64,000 nt of DNA, taken from Shewanella algae. Lineage in GTDB: Bacteria; Pseudomonadota; Gammaproteobacteria; Enterobacterales; Shewanellaceae. Shown here one piece after another: positions 53,188 through 61,153 of the stretch; positions within the stretch are counted from its first letter, which is position 1, and every line of letters starts with the position of its first letter. The DNA lies in NCBI RefSeq assembly GCF_009183365.2, contig NZ_CP068230.1:507001-571000 (forward strand), in the 5' to 3' direction. Below the pieces are notes generated by a model. It was not told the origin of the DNA and searched no databases. It saw only the letters and a list, made by a program, of their open reading frames with translations. Both the position numbers and the translations under genes were made by a program.

Positions 53188-53277
53188 GGGCAAAAAGTAT
53201 GGCGGAGAAGTCACATTGTTCTTTGCCAAAGAGTTGCCCGGAGTGACTTGGGAGATGCTCCGGGACGGTTGCACGGT

Positions 53278-53877
53278 TTACTGTGGCACTTTGCTTTGGG
53301 CCAGCGCCTGATACTTGGCGGCAAAGCGCAACAGATAGTCGGCTATATCCGGGTCATCCCAGTCCAGATAGCCGCGGATAAAGCCGACTAAGTTCCCATT
53401 GGGATCAAACACATAAGTTGCCGGTACCACGTTGGCCGGCATGATCTTCTCTATCTCTTTCTTGCTGTCTATCCAGCTGTCATCCAACTTGAGTTCATGC
53501 TTGGCCAGAAAAGGTGCCACAGCAGCCGGATCTTCATCTATCGACAGCGGCACTATCTGAATACTGCTGCCCTGCAGTTTACTGCGCAGCTTGGCCAGTG
53601 CCGGCATCTCACGCAGGCAGGGCGGGCACCAGCTGGCCCACAGATTCAGCAGCACCAAACGCCCTTGATATTCAGCCAAGGTTTTGGGATTACCCTGTAG
53701 ATCGGCAAAGGTCACCTTTGCCACCTTTCTGGCGTGCTGCATTTCAACAAATTCACGCATAATCATAGGCTTGTTTGGCACAGGTTCACCTGTGTGATAA
53801 GCCTTGTGCTGCATTATGCCCCCTTGGGCCGACAGCGGCAGCAACAGGGCAAGACATAGAAGCAAATAGGATCTCAA
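53278..53877 (-). CDS. Thioredoxin-like (CcmG/DsbE/TlpA type) protein of the sir locus
   Basis: 199-residue periplasmic thiol-disulfide reductase, third gene of a ccmF-ccmH-ccmG-like set. After an N-terminal hydrophobic segment, the thioredoxin fold includes WASWCPPC at about residues 85-92 and cis-Pro VVPATYVF. Such proteins keep the heme-binding cysteines of apocytochrome reduced. The start is TTG at 53877: its bases overlap the TGA stop of the CcmH-like gene (TTGA) and GGAGA lies seven bases before it. A longer frame reaches 53976 with no support. Confidence 0.82.
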   Translation of the reverse strand: MRSYLLLCLALLLPLSAQGGIMQHKAYHTGEPVPNKPMIMREFVEMQHARKVAKVTFADLQGNPKTLAEYQGRLVLLNLWASWCPPCLREMPALAKLRSKLQGSSIQIVPLSIDEDPAAVAPFLAKHELKLDDSWIDSKKEIEKIMPANVVPATYVFDPNGNLVGFIRGYLDWDDPDIADYLLRFAAKYQALAQSKVPQ

Positions 53878-54272
53878 GATGGATTCTCCTGATCGTGAGG
53901 GGGTTGATTGTTGCTGCGGCCGAAAAACAGCAACACGCCGGGGAGCACAAGCAGCAAGAGTACTGGCCCCAACCACAGCAGCGCCGTACCTGCGTTCAGC
54001 GTGGGTTGATAACGGATCTGCTCGCCATAGCGTTCCACCATAAAGTCGAGTATCTGTTCCCGGCTCTTGCCCTGCTGCAGCATCAGATAGATCTGCGCCT
54101 TGAGCTCGCTGGCAATGGCGGTTTCCGACTCAAACAGGTTTTGGTTGGTGGCCATGGGGCAGCGAAGTTCCTTGGAAATATCTATGCTGAGACGGGCAAT
54201 ATCCATGTCGGTCGCCTGGGCTTCGGCGCAACCCAAGCTGAGCCATAATCCAAGCAGCATTAGCTTAATCAT
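53874..54272 (-). CDS. CcmH/NrfF-like protein with one-cysteine motif
   Basis: 132-residue periplasmic protein with a signal peptide ending near CAEAQAT and one C-terminal membrane helix (LLWLGPVLLLLVLPGVLLF), the layout of CcmH/NrfF. In canonical members the motif LRCxxC carries two Cys. Here it reads LRCPMATNQ (about residues 37-45): the second Cys is an Ala codon (GCC). The first Cys remains. It overlaps the CcmF-like gene by eight bases. Loss of one Cys would suit a dedicated heme-ligation system for an unusual site, as in the neighbouring sirA. The change is directly visible in the DNA. Confidence 0.88.
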   Translation of the reverse strand: MIKLMLLGLWLSLGCAEAQATDMDIARLSIDISKELRCPMATNQNLFESETAIASELKAQIYLMLQQGKSREQILDFMVERYGEQIRYQPTLNAGTALLWLGPVLLLLVLPGVLLFFGRSNNQPPHDQENPS

Positions 54273-56190
54273 GTTGAAGTCTCCCTGAGGCGGTTAATAC
54301 ATCGGTTTGCAGCAGGCGTCGTCGGCTTCCGAGGGCTAGTAGGCCGCCAATGGCCATCAAACCACCGCCGAGCCAGATCCAACTCACCAGCGGCTTGATG
54401 CTGAGACGTACCAGAAACTCTTCATAACTCAGTTGGGTGCCCATGGAGACATAGAGATCGCCAAAGGCCCCGCGATAGATGGCAGCCTGGGACAGCGACA
54501 TGCCGTTGGAGTTGAATTCCTGACGCTCCGGATAGAGGTAAGTAAGCAGTTGCTCATTGCGCTCAACCCGAATTACTGCCTGTTCACCGCGGTAGGCTGG
54601 CTTGTCCAGCAAACGGGTCTGCTCATAGATAAAGGTGTAGTCGCCCAGAATACTGCCTTGGCCCGGGCCCATACGCAGCAGAGAGTGCTGCTCGAAACAA
54701 CTGACTCCGGTAGCACCCATGATGCTGACAAGAAGGCCGGTGTGGGCCAGCAACATGGGAATATTGCGGCGCTTACCGGCAATCTGGCCCAGCGGCAATA
54801 GATAAAGCAGCAGGGTGCAGAGCAGAAAGAGGCTCATTGCACCGCCCGCCAGTAGCCAAGGGTCGAGGCTGCCCTCGAAAAACAGCGCCAGAGCGGTCGC
54901 AGCTACAGTGACCAGCGCCAGCAGCCCCAGGCGCCTTGGCGCCATATGGGGCAGGGTGCTTAGCGCCAGGGGTAAGAGCAGCAGCGCCAACATGGGCACA
55001 AACAGAGTATTGAAGTAGGGCGCCCCTACCGACAGGCTTCCCAGGCCAAGTGCCTGATAGAAAAGCGGGTAAAGGGTACCCAGCAGGGTCGTCAGCGCCA
55101 TGGTCAGCAAGATCAGGCTGCCGAGCAACAGCTGACCGTCCCGGCCAAGTGGTGCCAGCTTGCCCGGTTGCCAGTGATGGCGACATCTGAGGCCAAACAG
55201 GCAGAAACCGGCGCCTCCGTAGAGCAGCAACAGCAATAGAATGATCACCCCGCGCTCGGGATCGGCAGCAAAGGCATGCACAGACTGAATAATGCCGGAG
55301 CGCACAATAAAAGTGCCCAGCAGGCACAGGCTGAAGCCCAGCAACACCAGTGCCAGGGCCGAGAGCTGTGCCAAAGGGTTGTGGTTTTTGATCAACAGGC
55401 AGTGCAGCGCGCCTGTGGTCACCAGCCAGGGAATAAAGGCGGCATTTTCCACCGGATCCCAGAACCACCAACCACCCCAGCCCAGCTCGTTATAGGCCCA
55501 CCAGGATCCGAGGGCATTACCCGCGGTGAGAAACACCCAGGTCAGCAGCAGATGGCGCTTGAGCTTGCCAAGGCGGGCGGCGCTGAACTTGTGGCTGACA
55601 AGCAATGCCAGCGCGATACAAAAACAGATCCCAAGGCCTGCATAGCCAAGAAACAGCAATGGCGGGTGCAGGATAAGGCCTATGTCCTGCAACATGGGGC
55701 TGAGATCGCGTCCTTCTATCGGCACTTCCGGTAGCAGGCGGGCAAAGGGATTGGCGTACAGCAACATAAAAAAGACAAAGCCACAGAGAATCGCCGAACA
55801 GCTACCGTGCAACATCAACAGATAGTTCTGATCTTGCGAGCGCCTCGGCAACCCCAGCCAGGCCCATAATGCCATTACTGTCATCCAAAACAGCAAAGAC
55901 CCTTCATGGCTGCCCCAGACTGCGGCCACTTTATAAAACAGCGGCAGGGCCGAATTGGAGTTGTTGGCCACATAAGCCACAGAGAAGTCGTTGAGGATAA
56001 ACGCCAATGCCAGCAGGAGTATGGCGCCTGTTAGTCCCAGCGCTTGCCCCAGCAGCAGTGGCCGCAGTGGCCATTCGATACCTGGGTTGCGATATTTGAG
56101 CAGCGCAAGCAAGGCGCCAAACAAGGCACAACTACCGCCCAGGATCAGCAGGAAGTGTCCCAGTTCGGGCAACATGGTGATGGAAAACAT
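54265..56190 (-). CDS. sirE: CcmF/NrfE-type cytochrome c heme lyase subunit of the sir locus
   Basis: 641-residue inner membrane heme lyase subunit with about 15 membrane segments. The heme-binding WWD motif is intact (WGGWWFWDPVENAAF, about residues 231-245), as are surrounding CcmF-type His-containing segments (HEGSLLFW near 95, LHPPLLFLGYAG near 175). A dedicated CcmF next to an octaheme enzyme with one CX15CH site suggests it attaches that heme. Symbol by analogy with S. oneidensis sir genes. AGAGAG lies six bases before the ATG. Divergent from sirA across about 390 bases. Confidence 0.85.
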   Translation of the reverse strand: MFSITMLPELGHFLLILGGSCALFGALLALLKYRNPGIEWPLRPLLLGQALGLTGAILLLALAFILNDFSVAYVANNSNSALPLFYKVAAVWGSHEGSLLFWMTVMALWAWLGLPRRSQDQNYLLMLHGSCSAILCGFVFFMLLYANPFARLLPEVPIEGRDLSPMLQDIGLILHPPLLFLGYAGLGICFCIALALLVSHKFSAARLGKLKRHLLLTWVFLTAGNALGSWWAYNELGWGGWWFWDPVENAAFIPWLVTTGALHCLLIKNHNPLAQLSALALVLLGFSLCLLGTFIVRSGIIQSVHAFAADPERGVIILLLLLLYGGAGFCLFGLRCRHHWQPGKLAPLGRDGQLLLGSLILLTMALTTLLGTLYPLFYQALGLGSLSVGAPYFNTLFVPMLALLLLPLALSTLPHMAPRRLGLLALVTVAATALALFFEGSLDPWLLAGGAMSLFLLCTLLLYLLPLGQIAGKRRNIPMLLAHTGLLVSIMGATGVSCFEQHSLLRMGPGQGSILGDYTFIYEQTRLLDKPAYRGEQAVIRVERNEQLLTYLYPERQEFNSNGMSLSQAAIYRGAFGDLYVSMGTQLSYEEFLVRLSIKPLVSWIWLGGGLMAIGGLLALGSRRRLLQTDVLTASGRLQHD

Positions 56191-56579
56191 GGCCGCTCTC
56201 TTGTTATGCCGGGACTTCCCGGAAATGGATCTATGGCACTGAGACTAGGGTTATTACCCCTTTGGCTCTGTGATCTGTCACGCCTTTATCAGCCTATGTT
56301 TGCCGGTGCGGTATTTTTCAATTTTCAGCCGGGGTTTTGAGGTTTTTTGAGAAATAAAACGCTCAAAAAAAGAACTGAATAGTTCTGTTGTTCAAGATTA
56401 AAGTTACTGTTTTTAAAGGTAAATGTAAGGTGTTGCTTTCTTGAGTTCTCAAGCGGGGGCTAGCTGTGCTCTGGCGCAGCTTTTTGTCCTTGTACATATG
56501 AAGAATGAGTCGTGACCGGTCAAGCCGGCAATAACAAGTTCGTTTGTGAAATAACCGACGACAAATTCAGGAGTATATG
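56191..56579. promoter_or_regulatory. Divergent sir promoter region
   Basis: About 390 bases holding the promoters of sirA and the ccmF-like gene. Visible elements: TGTGATCTGTCACG at 56269-56282 (see also the dms region), AGAACT-GAAT-AGTTCT at 56371-56386, CTTGAG-TT-CTCAAG at 56441-56454 and an AT-rich hairpin TTTTTTGAG / CTCAAAAAA at 56343-56370. None can be named; the perfect repeats are operator candidates. Confidence 0.5.
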
Positions 56580-58616
56580 ATGAGACGATGGCAACAAAGG
56601 ACAACACTCAGCATGTTGTTTTGTTTAACTGCCGTCAGCGGGGCTGGTGCGCTCGCGGCAGATAAACCAGGTCACGGCAATAAGCAGATGGGAGAGTCGG
56701 CGCAGAAGGTGATCGCCAATCCCAACGGCATGGAAAAGGTAAACGGCGTCAAGACGCTGCAGGACTATATCGTTCAGGAAAAAGAGCTGTTCGACTACCT
56801 GTTCCAGAATCACCCTGTGTTCAAGTATCAGGAGCAGGGCAAGTTAATTGGTATGTACAAGGTCAGTGACCGCGGTGAAGAGTACATGGACCAAGGTAAC
56901 GGCCAGAAGTACAGCAAGCGGGTGGGACGCCCCTCTGCGGTGCAGTATCGTTTGGCGGCCAAGTCTATTCTCGACTTCCCCAATAAGTTTGTTGGCCCTG
57001 AGAAGTGCGGTGAGTGTCACGCGGTGCAGTATGAGAAGTGGCAGCGCTCGCGTCACGCCAAGACCATACGTTTCCCCGGTGAACACCCGGAAGTGGACAA
57101 TGATCTGAAGAAAAAGCTGTATGGCTCTGATGCTTCCGTATTGCCGGACGGCATAACTCCGGATGCTATCTACGCCACAGTCGGTACTCCAAGAACCAAG
57201 TATGGCTATATCGACAGCTTCCTGGTGCGTGGTTCCTACCATATTGAAGGCGGTCTGCTGAAAGACGGTACAGGTACCATGGTTGCCGGTGGTAACCAGT
57301 TCTCCCGTGGTTGGGCCGAATGGTTGACCCCGGAAATGGCCAAGAAGATCCAGAAGGTGATTCCTGACTTCCCCACCAAGATGGAAGACTTCGGCGCCAG
57401 TGGTTCTCACCAGTGGGGTATGACCTCCTACGGTGCCAAGTACAAGAAAGAGTTCCTGTTCCAGCCTGCCAGCTCCTACTGCGAGGTTTGCCATAGCTTC
57501 AAGTTTGACTTCAAGAACAAGCAGGAATACCTGGATGCTCTTGGCGATCCCAAGAAGCTGCAGGAACACACCATCAGCCGTGGTATCGCTTGTGAAGAGT
57601 GTCACGGCGCCGGTGGTCACCTGGATGGTGGTAACGGCGGCGGCATGCCTTCCAACTGTGAACGTTGTCACCAGCGTTTCAACTATATCGATGAGCTGGC
57701 CGAGACAGATCAAGGCAAAGAAAAGCTGGAATATGCCTTCAACGTCAAGATGAAGTCTGCCTGTCCTTCCTGTGGTACCGAAGGTTCACAGATGTTCATG
57801 TCTTCTCACTATGACAAGGGCATGCGCTGTTCTACCTGTCACGATCCACACGAAGTCACCAGCAATGACTGGAAATCAGGTTATACCAAGCCTGCCATCA
57901 AGAAAGACTGTGTTGACTGTCACCAGGTTCAGGCCGAAATGGCAGCCAATACAGGTACCCACGCCAAGAACAGCTGTACCAGCTGTCACATGCCCAACAT
58001 GGGCAGCTGTGAGAACTTCACCGCGATTCAGTATCCGGATATGGCCGGTTTCGACGCAGTGCGTAAGTCTCACCTGTGGAAGATTGATGTCAGCCCGGAT
58101 CGCAAGACCCTTAACCCACCCGAAGGTCAACCTCGCAAGTCCACCACCAAAGGTTGGACTGTGGCCAAGGATGAGAATGGTCACGGCTATCTCGACCTGA
58201 TGTGGACCTGTGCCCGTACCTCTATCTCTGACCACGATGTGGTTGAGCGTAAAGGTTGTCACAGCCAGTTCCAGTCTGAGCTGAGCAAGGGCCTGCACTT
58301 CAAGGATCAGAAAGAGATCTACGGCAAGGTCATGAAGTGGCAGACACCTGTTAAAGACAGCCTGGCCAAAGTGGAAGAAGCGCTCAAGCGTGTTGATCGC
58401 AAAGTCGCCAAGAACAAGCTGTCTATTGAAGACAAGACTCAGGTACTGCTGCTGACCGACAAGGCCCGCGACATAGTTGAGTTTATTCGTAAAGACGGTT
58501 CCTGGGGGGTTCACGCTCCCCGTTACGCAGTCAAGCGTATGGATGCAGCTGTCACTTATGTGACTCAGGCTGAAGCCATCGCCGACGGCAAAGGCACCAA
58601 GACAGCCTCGCTGTAA
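56580..58616 (+). CDS. sirA: Octaheme dissimilatory sulfite reductase
   Basis: Periplasmic terminal reductase (678 residues) that reduces sulfite to sulfide (SirA/MccA family). Signal peptide ends near AGALAADK. Seven CXXCH sites: CGECH (about residue 143), CEVCH, CEECH, CERCH, CSTCH, CVDCH, CTSCH. The eighth is CX15CH: Cys at about 544 and CH at 560-561, with 15 residues between, the signature of the active-site heme in MccA. Non-heme Cys such as CPSC near 395-398 may be Cu ligands, as in MccA. The ATG at 56580 is six bases from AGGAG; 56577 is an alternative. Confidence 0.96.
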   Translation: MRRWQQRTTLSMLFCLTAVSGAGALAADKPGHGNKQMGESAQKVIANPNGMEKVNGVKTLQDYIVQEKELFDYLFQNHPVFKYQEQGKLIGMYKVSDRGEEYMDQGNGQKYSKRVGRPSAVQYRLAAKSILDFPNKFVGPEKCGECHAVQYEKWQRSRHAKTIRFPGEHPEVDNDLKKKLYGSDASVLPDGITPDAIYATVGTPRTKYGYIDSFLVRGSYHIEGGLLKDGTGTMVAGGNQFSRGWAEWLTPEMAKKIQKVIPDFPTKMEDFGASGSHQWGMTSYGAKYKKEFLFQPASSYCEVCHSFKFDFKNKQEYLDALGDPKKLQEHTISRGIACEECHGAGGHLDGGNGGGMPSNCERCHQRFNYIDELAETDQGKEKLEYAFNVKMKSACPSCGTEGSQMFMSSHYDKGMRCSTCHDPHEVTSNDWKSGYTKPAIKKDCVDCHQVQAEMAANTGTHAKNSCTSCHMPNMGSCENFTAIQYPDMAGFDAVRKSHLWKIDVSPDRKTLNPPEGQPRKSTTKGWTVAKDENGHGYLDLMWTCARTSISDHDVVERKGCHSQFQSELSKGLHFKDQKEIYGKVMKWQTPVKDSLAKVEEALKRVDRKVAKNKLSIEDKTQVLLLTDKARDIVEFIRKDGSWGVHAPRYAVKRMDAAVTYVTQAEAIADGKGTKTASL

Positions 58617-58628
58617 TTAGGCAACTCA

Positions 58629-58652
58629 GGCTCCGGGCGCTCGTCCGGAGCC
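58629..58652 (+). other. Hairpin between sirA and its accessory genes
   Basis: GGCTCCGG (58629-58636), an eight-base loop and CCGGAGCC (58645-58652), then TTTAAT. The perfect GC-rich stem with only three T could act as a leaky terminator or a 3' stabiliser of sirA mRNA, giving more reductase than accessory proteins. Confidence 0.7.
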
Positions 58653-58669
58653 TTTAATGGAGGATAAAG

Positions 58670-59116
58670 ATGCGAGTCCGACTCTCATTGAAACAGGCGC
58701 TGAAACAGTCCTTGCTGCCACTGGCATTTATGGTTGCGACACCGGCGGTGTTGGCCGGCGGTGGCGGGGATCTGGTTCCTGCCCCTTACCACGAAGAGAT
58801 ACTCAACCAGATCTCCATGCGTGAGGCCGAGATGCTGCTCAGCCAGCCCGGAGTGATCTTCTATGACGTCAACACTCTGGAGATATGGGGGGATGGCTTC
58901 ATTCCCGGCGCCATCTACTTCAACGTCAATAACTGGAAGACCTTGTTGCCGGAAAACAAGGACACCACCATGGTGTTTTACTGTGCCAACCGCCTCTGCA
59001 CCGCCAGCAATGTGGCCGCCAGAGAGGTGATGAAACTGGGTTATACCGATGTCAGGCAGATGCCGGATGGTATCTATGGCTGGCGCATCTCGGGACGGCC
59101 GATTGAGCGTCCTTGA
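58670..59116 (+). CDS. Periplasmic rhodanese-like protein of the sir locus
   Basis: 148-residue exported protein with a signal peptide ending near AVLAGGG and a single rhodanese domain. The active-site loop is CANRLCTAS at about residues 107-115, with the catalytic Cys first and a second Cys five residues on; the surrounding YDVNTLEIWGDGFIPGAI fits the family. It could handle sulfane sulfur or protect thiol groups during sulfite reduction; that is inferred from its place after sirA. GGAGGA ribosome binding site. Confidence 0.85.
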   Translation: MRVRLSLKQALKQSLLPLAFMVATPAVLAGGGGDLVPAPYHEEILNQISMREAEMLLSQPGVIFYDVNTLEIWGDGFIPGAIYFNVNNWKTLLPENKDTTMVFYCANRLCTASNVAAREVMKLGYTDVRQMPDGIYGWRISGRPIERP

Positions 59117-59163
59117 AAATAGATTATTTGGGCATTGAATTTAGAAATTGCAGGATGAAAACC

Positions 59164-59907
59164 ATGAAATTACAAAAACTTGCTACTACTATTTCCCTCT
59201 CGCTTTGTCTGAGCCTGCCCGCGCTGGCGGCCGACTTGAAGACAGAGACAGACAAGACCTCCTACGCCCTGGGTGCCTCAGTGGGCAACTATATTTCGGG
59301 CCAGGTTTACCAACAGCTGGAGCTGGGCGCCGAAGTCAATATGGAGCTGCTGATCACCGGCTTTACCGATGCTCTTAAAGACAAGCAGCAACTGACAGAT
59401 GAACAGATCCTGGATCTGCTCAACCAAAGAGCCATCGCCCTCAATGAAGAAAGAGAGGCGCGCTTCGACAAACTGGCCGAAGAAAACCTCAAGGCCGGCG
59501 AAGCTTTCCTGGCCGAGAACAAGAAAAAGTCCGGCGTTAAGGTTACCGACAGTGGCCTGCAGTACGAAGTGCTGAGCATGGGCAAGGGCAAGAAGCCCAA
59601 CCCGGAAGATGTGGTGACAGTCAACTATGTCGGCAAGCTCATCGACGGCACTGTGTTTGAAGACAGCAGCAAAAACAAGGCTGCCGGTCGTTTCGCGCTG
59701 ATGACAGTGATCCCCGGCTGGGAAGAAGGCCTGAGACTGATGCCTGAAGGGTCCAAGTTCCGTTTCGTGATCCCTGCCAAGCTGGCCTATGGCGAGCAGG
59801 CCCCCGGGGTGATCCCGCCGCAGGCCACTCTGGTGTTTGAAGTCGAGCTTGTCAAGGTCGAAAAGCCGGGTAAAGACAGCAAGCACTCAATGCCTGGCCA
59901 CGGTTGA
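59164..59907 (+). CDS. FKBP-type peptidyl-prolyl isomerase of the sir locus
   Basis: 247-residue exported isomerase. Signal peptide ends near PALAAD; an FKBP N-terminal dimerisation domain (about 20-125) and the FKBP domain (about 138-236), with VTVNYVGKLIDGTVFEDS and the VIPGWEEGL and AYGEQ blocks. It resembles FkpA/Mip proteins. The ATG at 59164 lies eight bases from AGGA; one at 59155 is too close. It may help fold SirA in the periplasm. It precedes the CcmI-like gene by 11 bases. Confidence 0.85.
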   Translation: MKLQKLATTISLSLCLSLPALAADLKTETDKTSYALGASVGNYISGQVYQQLELGAEVNMELLITGFTDALKDKQQLTDEQILDLLNQRAIALNEEREARFDKLAEENLKAGEAFLAENKKKSGVKVTDSGLQYEVLSMGKGKKPNPEDVVTVNYVGKLIDGTVFEDSSKNKAAGRFALMTVIPGWEEGLRLMPEGSKFRFVIPAKLAYGEQAPGVIPPQATLVFEVELVKVEKPGKDSKHSMPGHG

Positions 59908-59918
59908 CAGGAGGCACT

Positions 59919-60572
59919 ATGGCTAATCCGCTCTGGTTGGGACTGGCCCTGCTGAGCCTGGCATTTATGAGCCTGTTTGCCCTCTATCAGTGGCAAACCT
60001 GCCGCGGGGACAGAGTTCTTCCTGCCCTGTGGCACTGGAGTCTGCTGCCGCTGCTGATCATAGGCCTGAGTCTTGGGACTTACTCCTATACCGGCCGCTA
60101 CCAGGATTGGCAGTCGGCCGAGGCCGACGACAGCATAGACTACCTGCTGGCCGCCGAAATTGTCAGGCTCAGACGCGCCAGTGCCGATGCGCCACAAGAC
60201 AGTGCCTTGATGCAACAGCTGGCCCAGGCCTATGTGCGCGGCGGCATGTATCTGGATGCGGTGGCTACCCTGAAGCAGCAGTTGCAGCTTCAGGGCAAGA
60301 GCGCCGCCTTACTGGGGCAGTTGGCCGAAGCCGCCTATTACCGAGATCAACGCCAGTGGTTGCCGGAATCCCAGGATTGGGTCGAACAGGCCCTGGCGCT
60401 GGATAGTGCCGATCCCGGCACCCGGCTGCTGCTGGCCAATGATGCCTTCCTCAACCAAAGATATGCCGAGGCCATAGGCCACTGGCAACTGCTGCTGGAC
60501 AGCAACAATACGCAACTGGATTGTGAGGCGTTGCAATATGCCATTGCCAACGCCCGCAGCCGACTCGAGTGA
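59919..60572 (+). CDS. CcmI/NrfG-like TPR protein
   Basis: 217-residue protein with two N-terminal membrane helices (about 5-25 and 40-58) and a periplasmic TPR domain (about 85-215). This matches the CcmI/CcmH C-terminal module that binds apocytochrome c and hands it to the heme lyase. Strong GGAGG site. It completes the set of CcmF-, CcmH-, CcmG-like proteins at the locus, although it is encoded on the other strand. Confidence 0.8.
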   Translation: MANPLWLGLALLSLAFMSLFALYQWQTCRGDRVLPALWHWSLLPLLIIGLSLGTYSYTGRYQDWQSAEADDSIDYLLAAEIVRLRRASADAPQDSALMQQLAQAYVRGGMYLDAVATLKQQLQLQGKSAALLGQLAEAAYYRDQRQWLPESQDWVEQALALDSADPGTRLLLANDAFLNQRYAEAIGHWQLLLDSNNTQLDCEALQYAIANARSRLE

Positions 60573-60581
60573 TTTTTCAAC

Positions 60582-60620
60582 CCTCGCCAAATGGGTTGTC
60601 CCTGCAAGGCCCCGGCGAGG
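60582..60620 (+). other. Inverted repeat before the NosL-like gene
   Basis: CCTCGCC (60582-60588) pairs with GGCGAGG (60614-60620) in the 75-base gap after the TPR gene. No T-run; possible internal control or mRNA processing element. Confidence 0.4.
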
Positions 60621-60647
60621 CGTTGAATCTATTGATTGGAGAGAAAG

Positions 60648-61148
60648 ATGAAAAAGACACTGCTGGCCATCGCCATTCCCATCCTGCTGCTGGGGCTGCC
60701 CGGATGCACACCGGCGCAGAGCCACAATCATGAACATCACGCCCAGCACCTGAAACAGCATGACAGGTGCCATATGTGCGGCATGATGATCACCAAATAC
60801 CCTGGGCCCAAGGGGCAACTTATGCTCAAAGACAGTGATGCCGTGCCCAAGTTCTGCTCCAGCCGCGACATGTTCAGCTTTGCGCTGCAACCGGAAAATC
60901 AACGCCGTATTGCCGCCATGTTTGTTCATGACATGGGCACTACCGACTGGGAGCAGCCGGACGACAACGCCTTTATCGATGCCACCAAGGCCTGGTATGT
61001 CTATGGCACCAGCAAGAAGGGAGTGATGGGGCCTGCTGTTGCACCGTTTTCAACCAAGGAAGCGGCACAGGCTTTCGCCGAAGCCTGGGGTGGCCGGGTA
61101 CTAGCCTATGAAGAGGTCACCCTGGAACTGCTGGAAGGAGCCAACTGA
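60648..61148 (+). CDS. NosL-like copper-binding lipoprotein
   Basis: 166-residue outer membrane or inner membrane lipoprotein (lipobox GLPGC at about residue 20). The CHMCGM motif at about 41-46 is the Cu(I)-binding part of NosL, and the His-rich HNHEHHAQH nearby adds candidate ligands. NosL delivers copper to nitrous oxide reductase; no nosZ is visible in this window. Since SirA/MccA has a heme-copper centre, copper delivery to SirA is the likely role. GAGAAAG ribosome binding site. Confidence 0.85.
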   Translation: MKKTLLAIAIPILLLGLPGCTPAQSHNHEHHAQHLKQHDRCHMCGMMITKYPGPKGQLMLKDSDAVPKFCSSRDMFSFALQPENQRRIAAMFVHDMGTTDWEQPDDNAFIDATKAWYVYGTSKKGVMGPAVAPFSTKEAAQAFAEAWGGRVLAYEEVTLELLEGAN

Positions 61149-61153
61149 GACAG

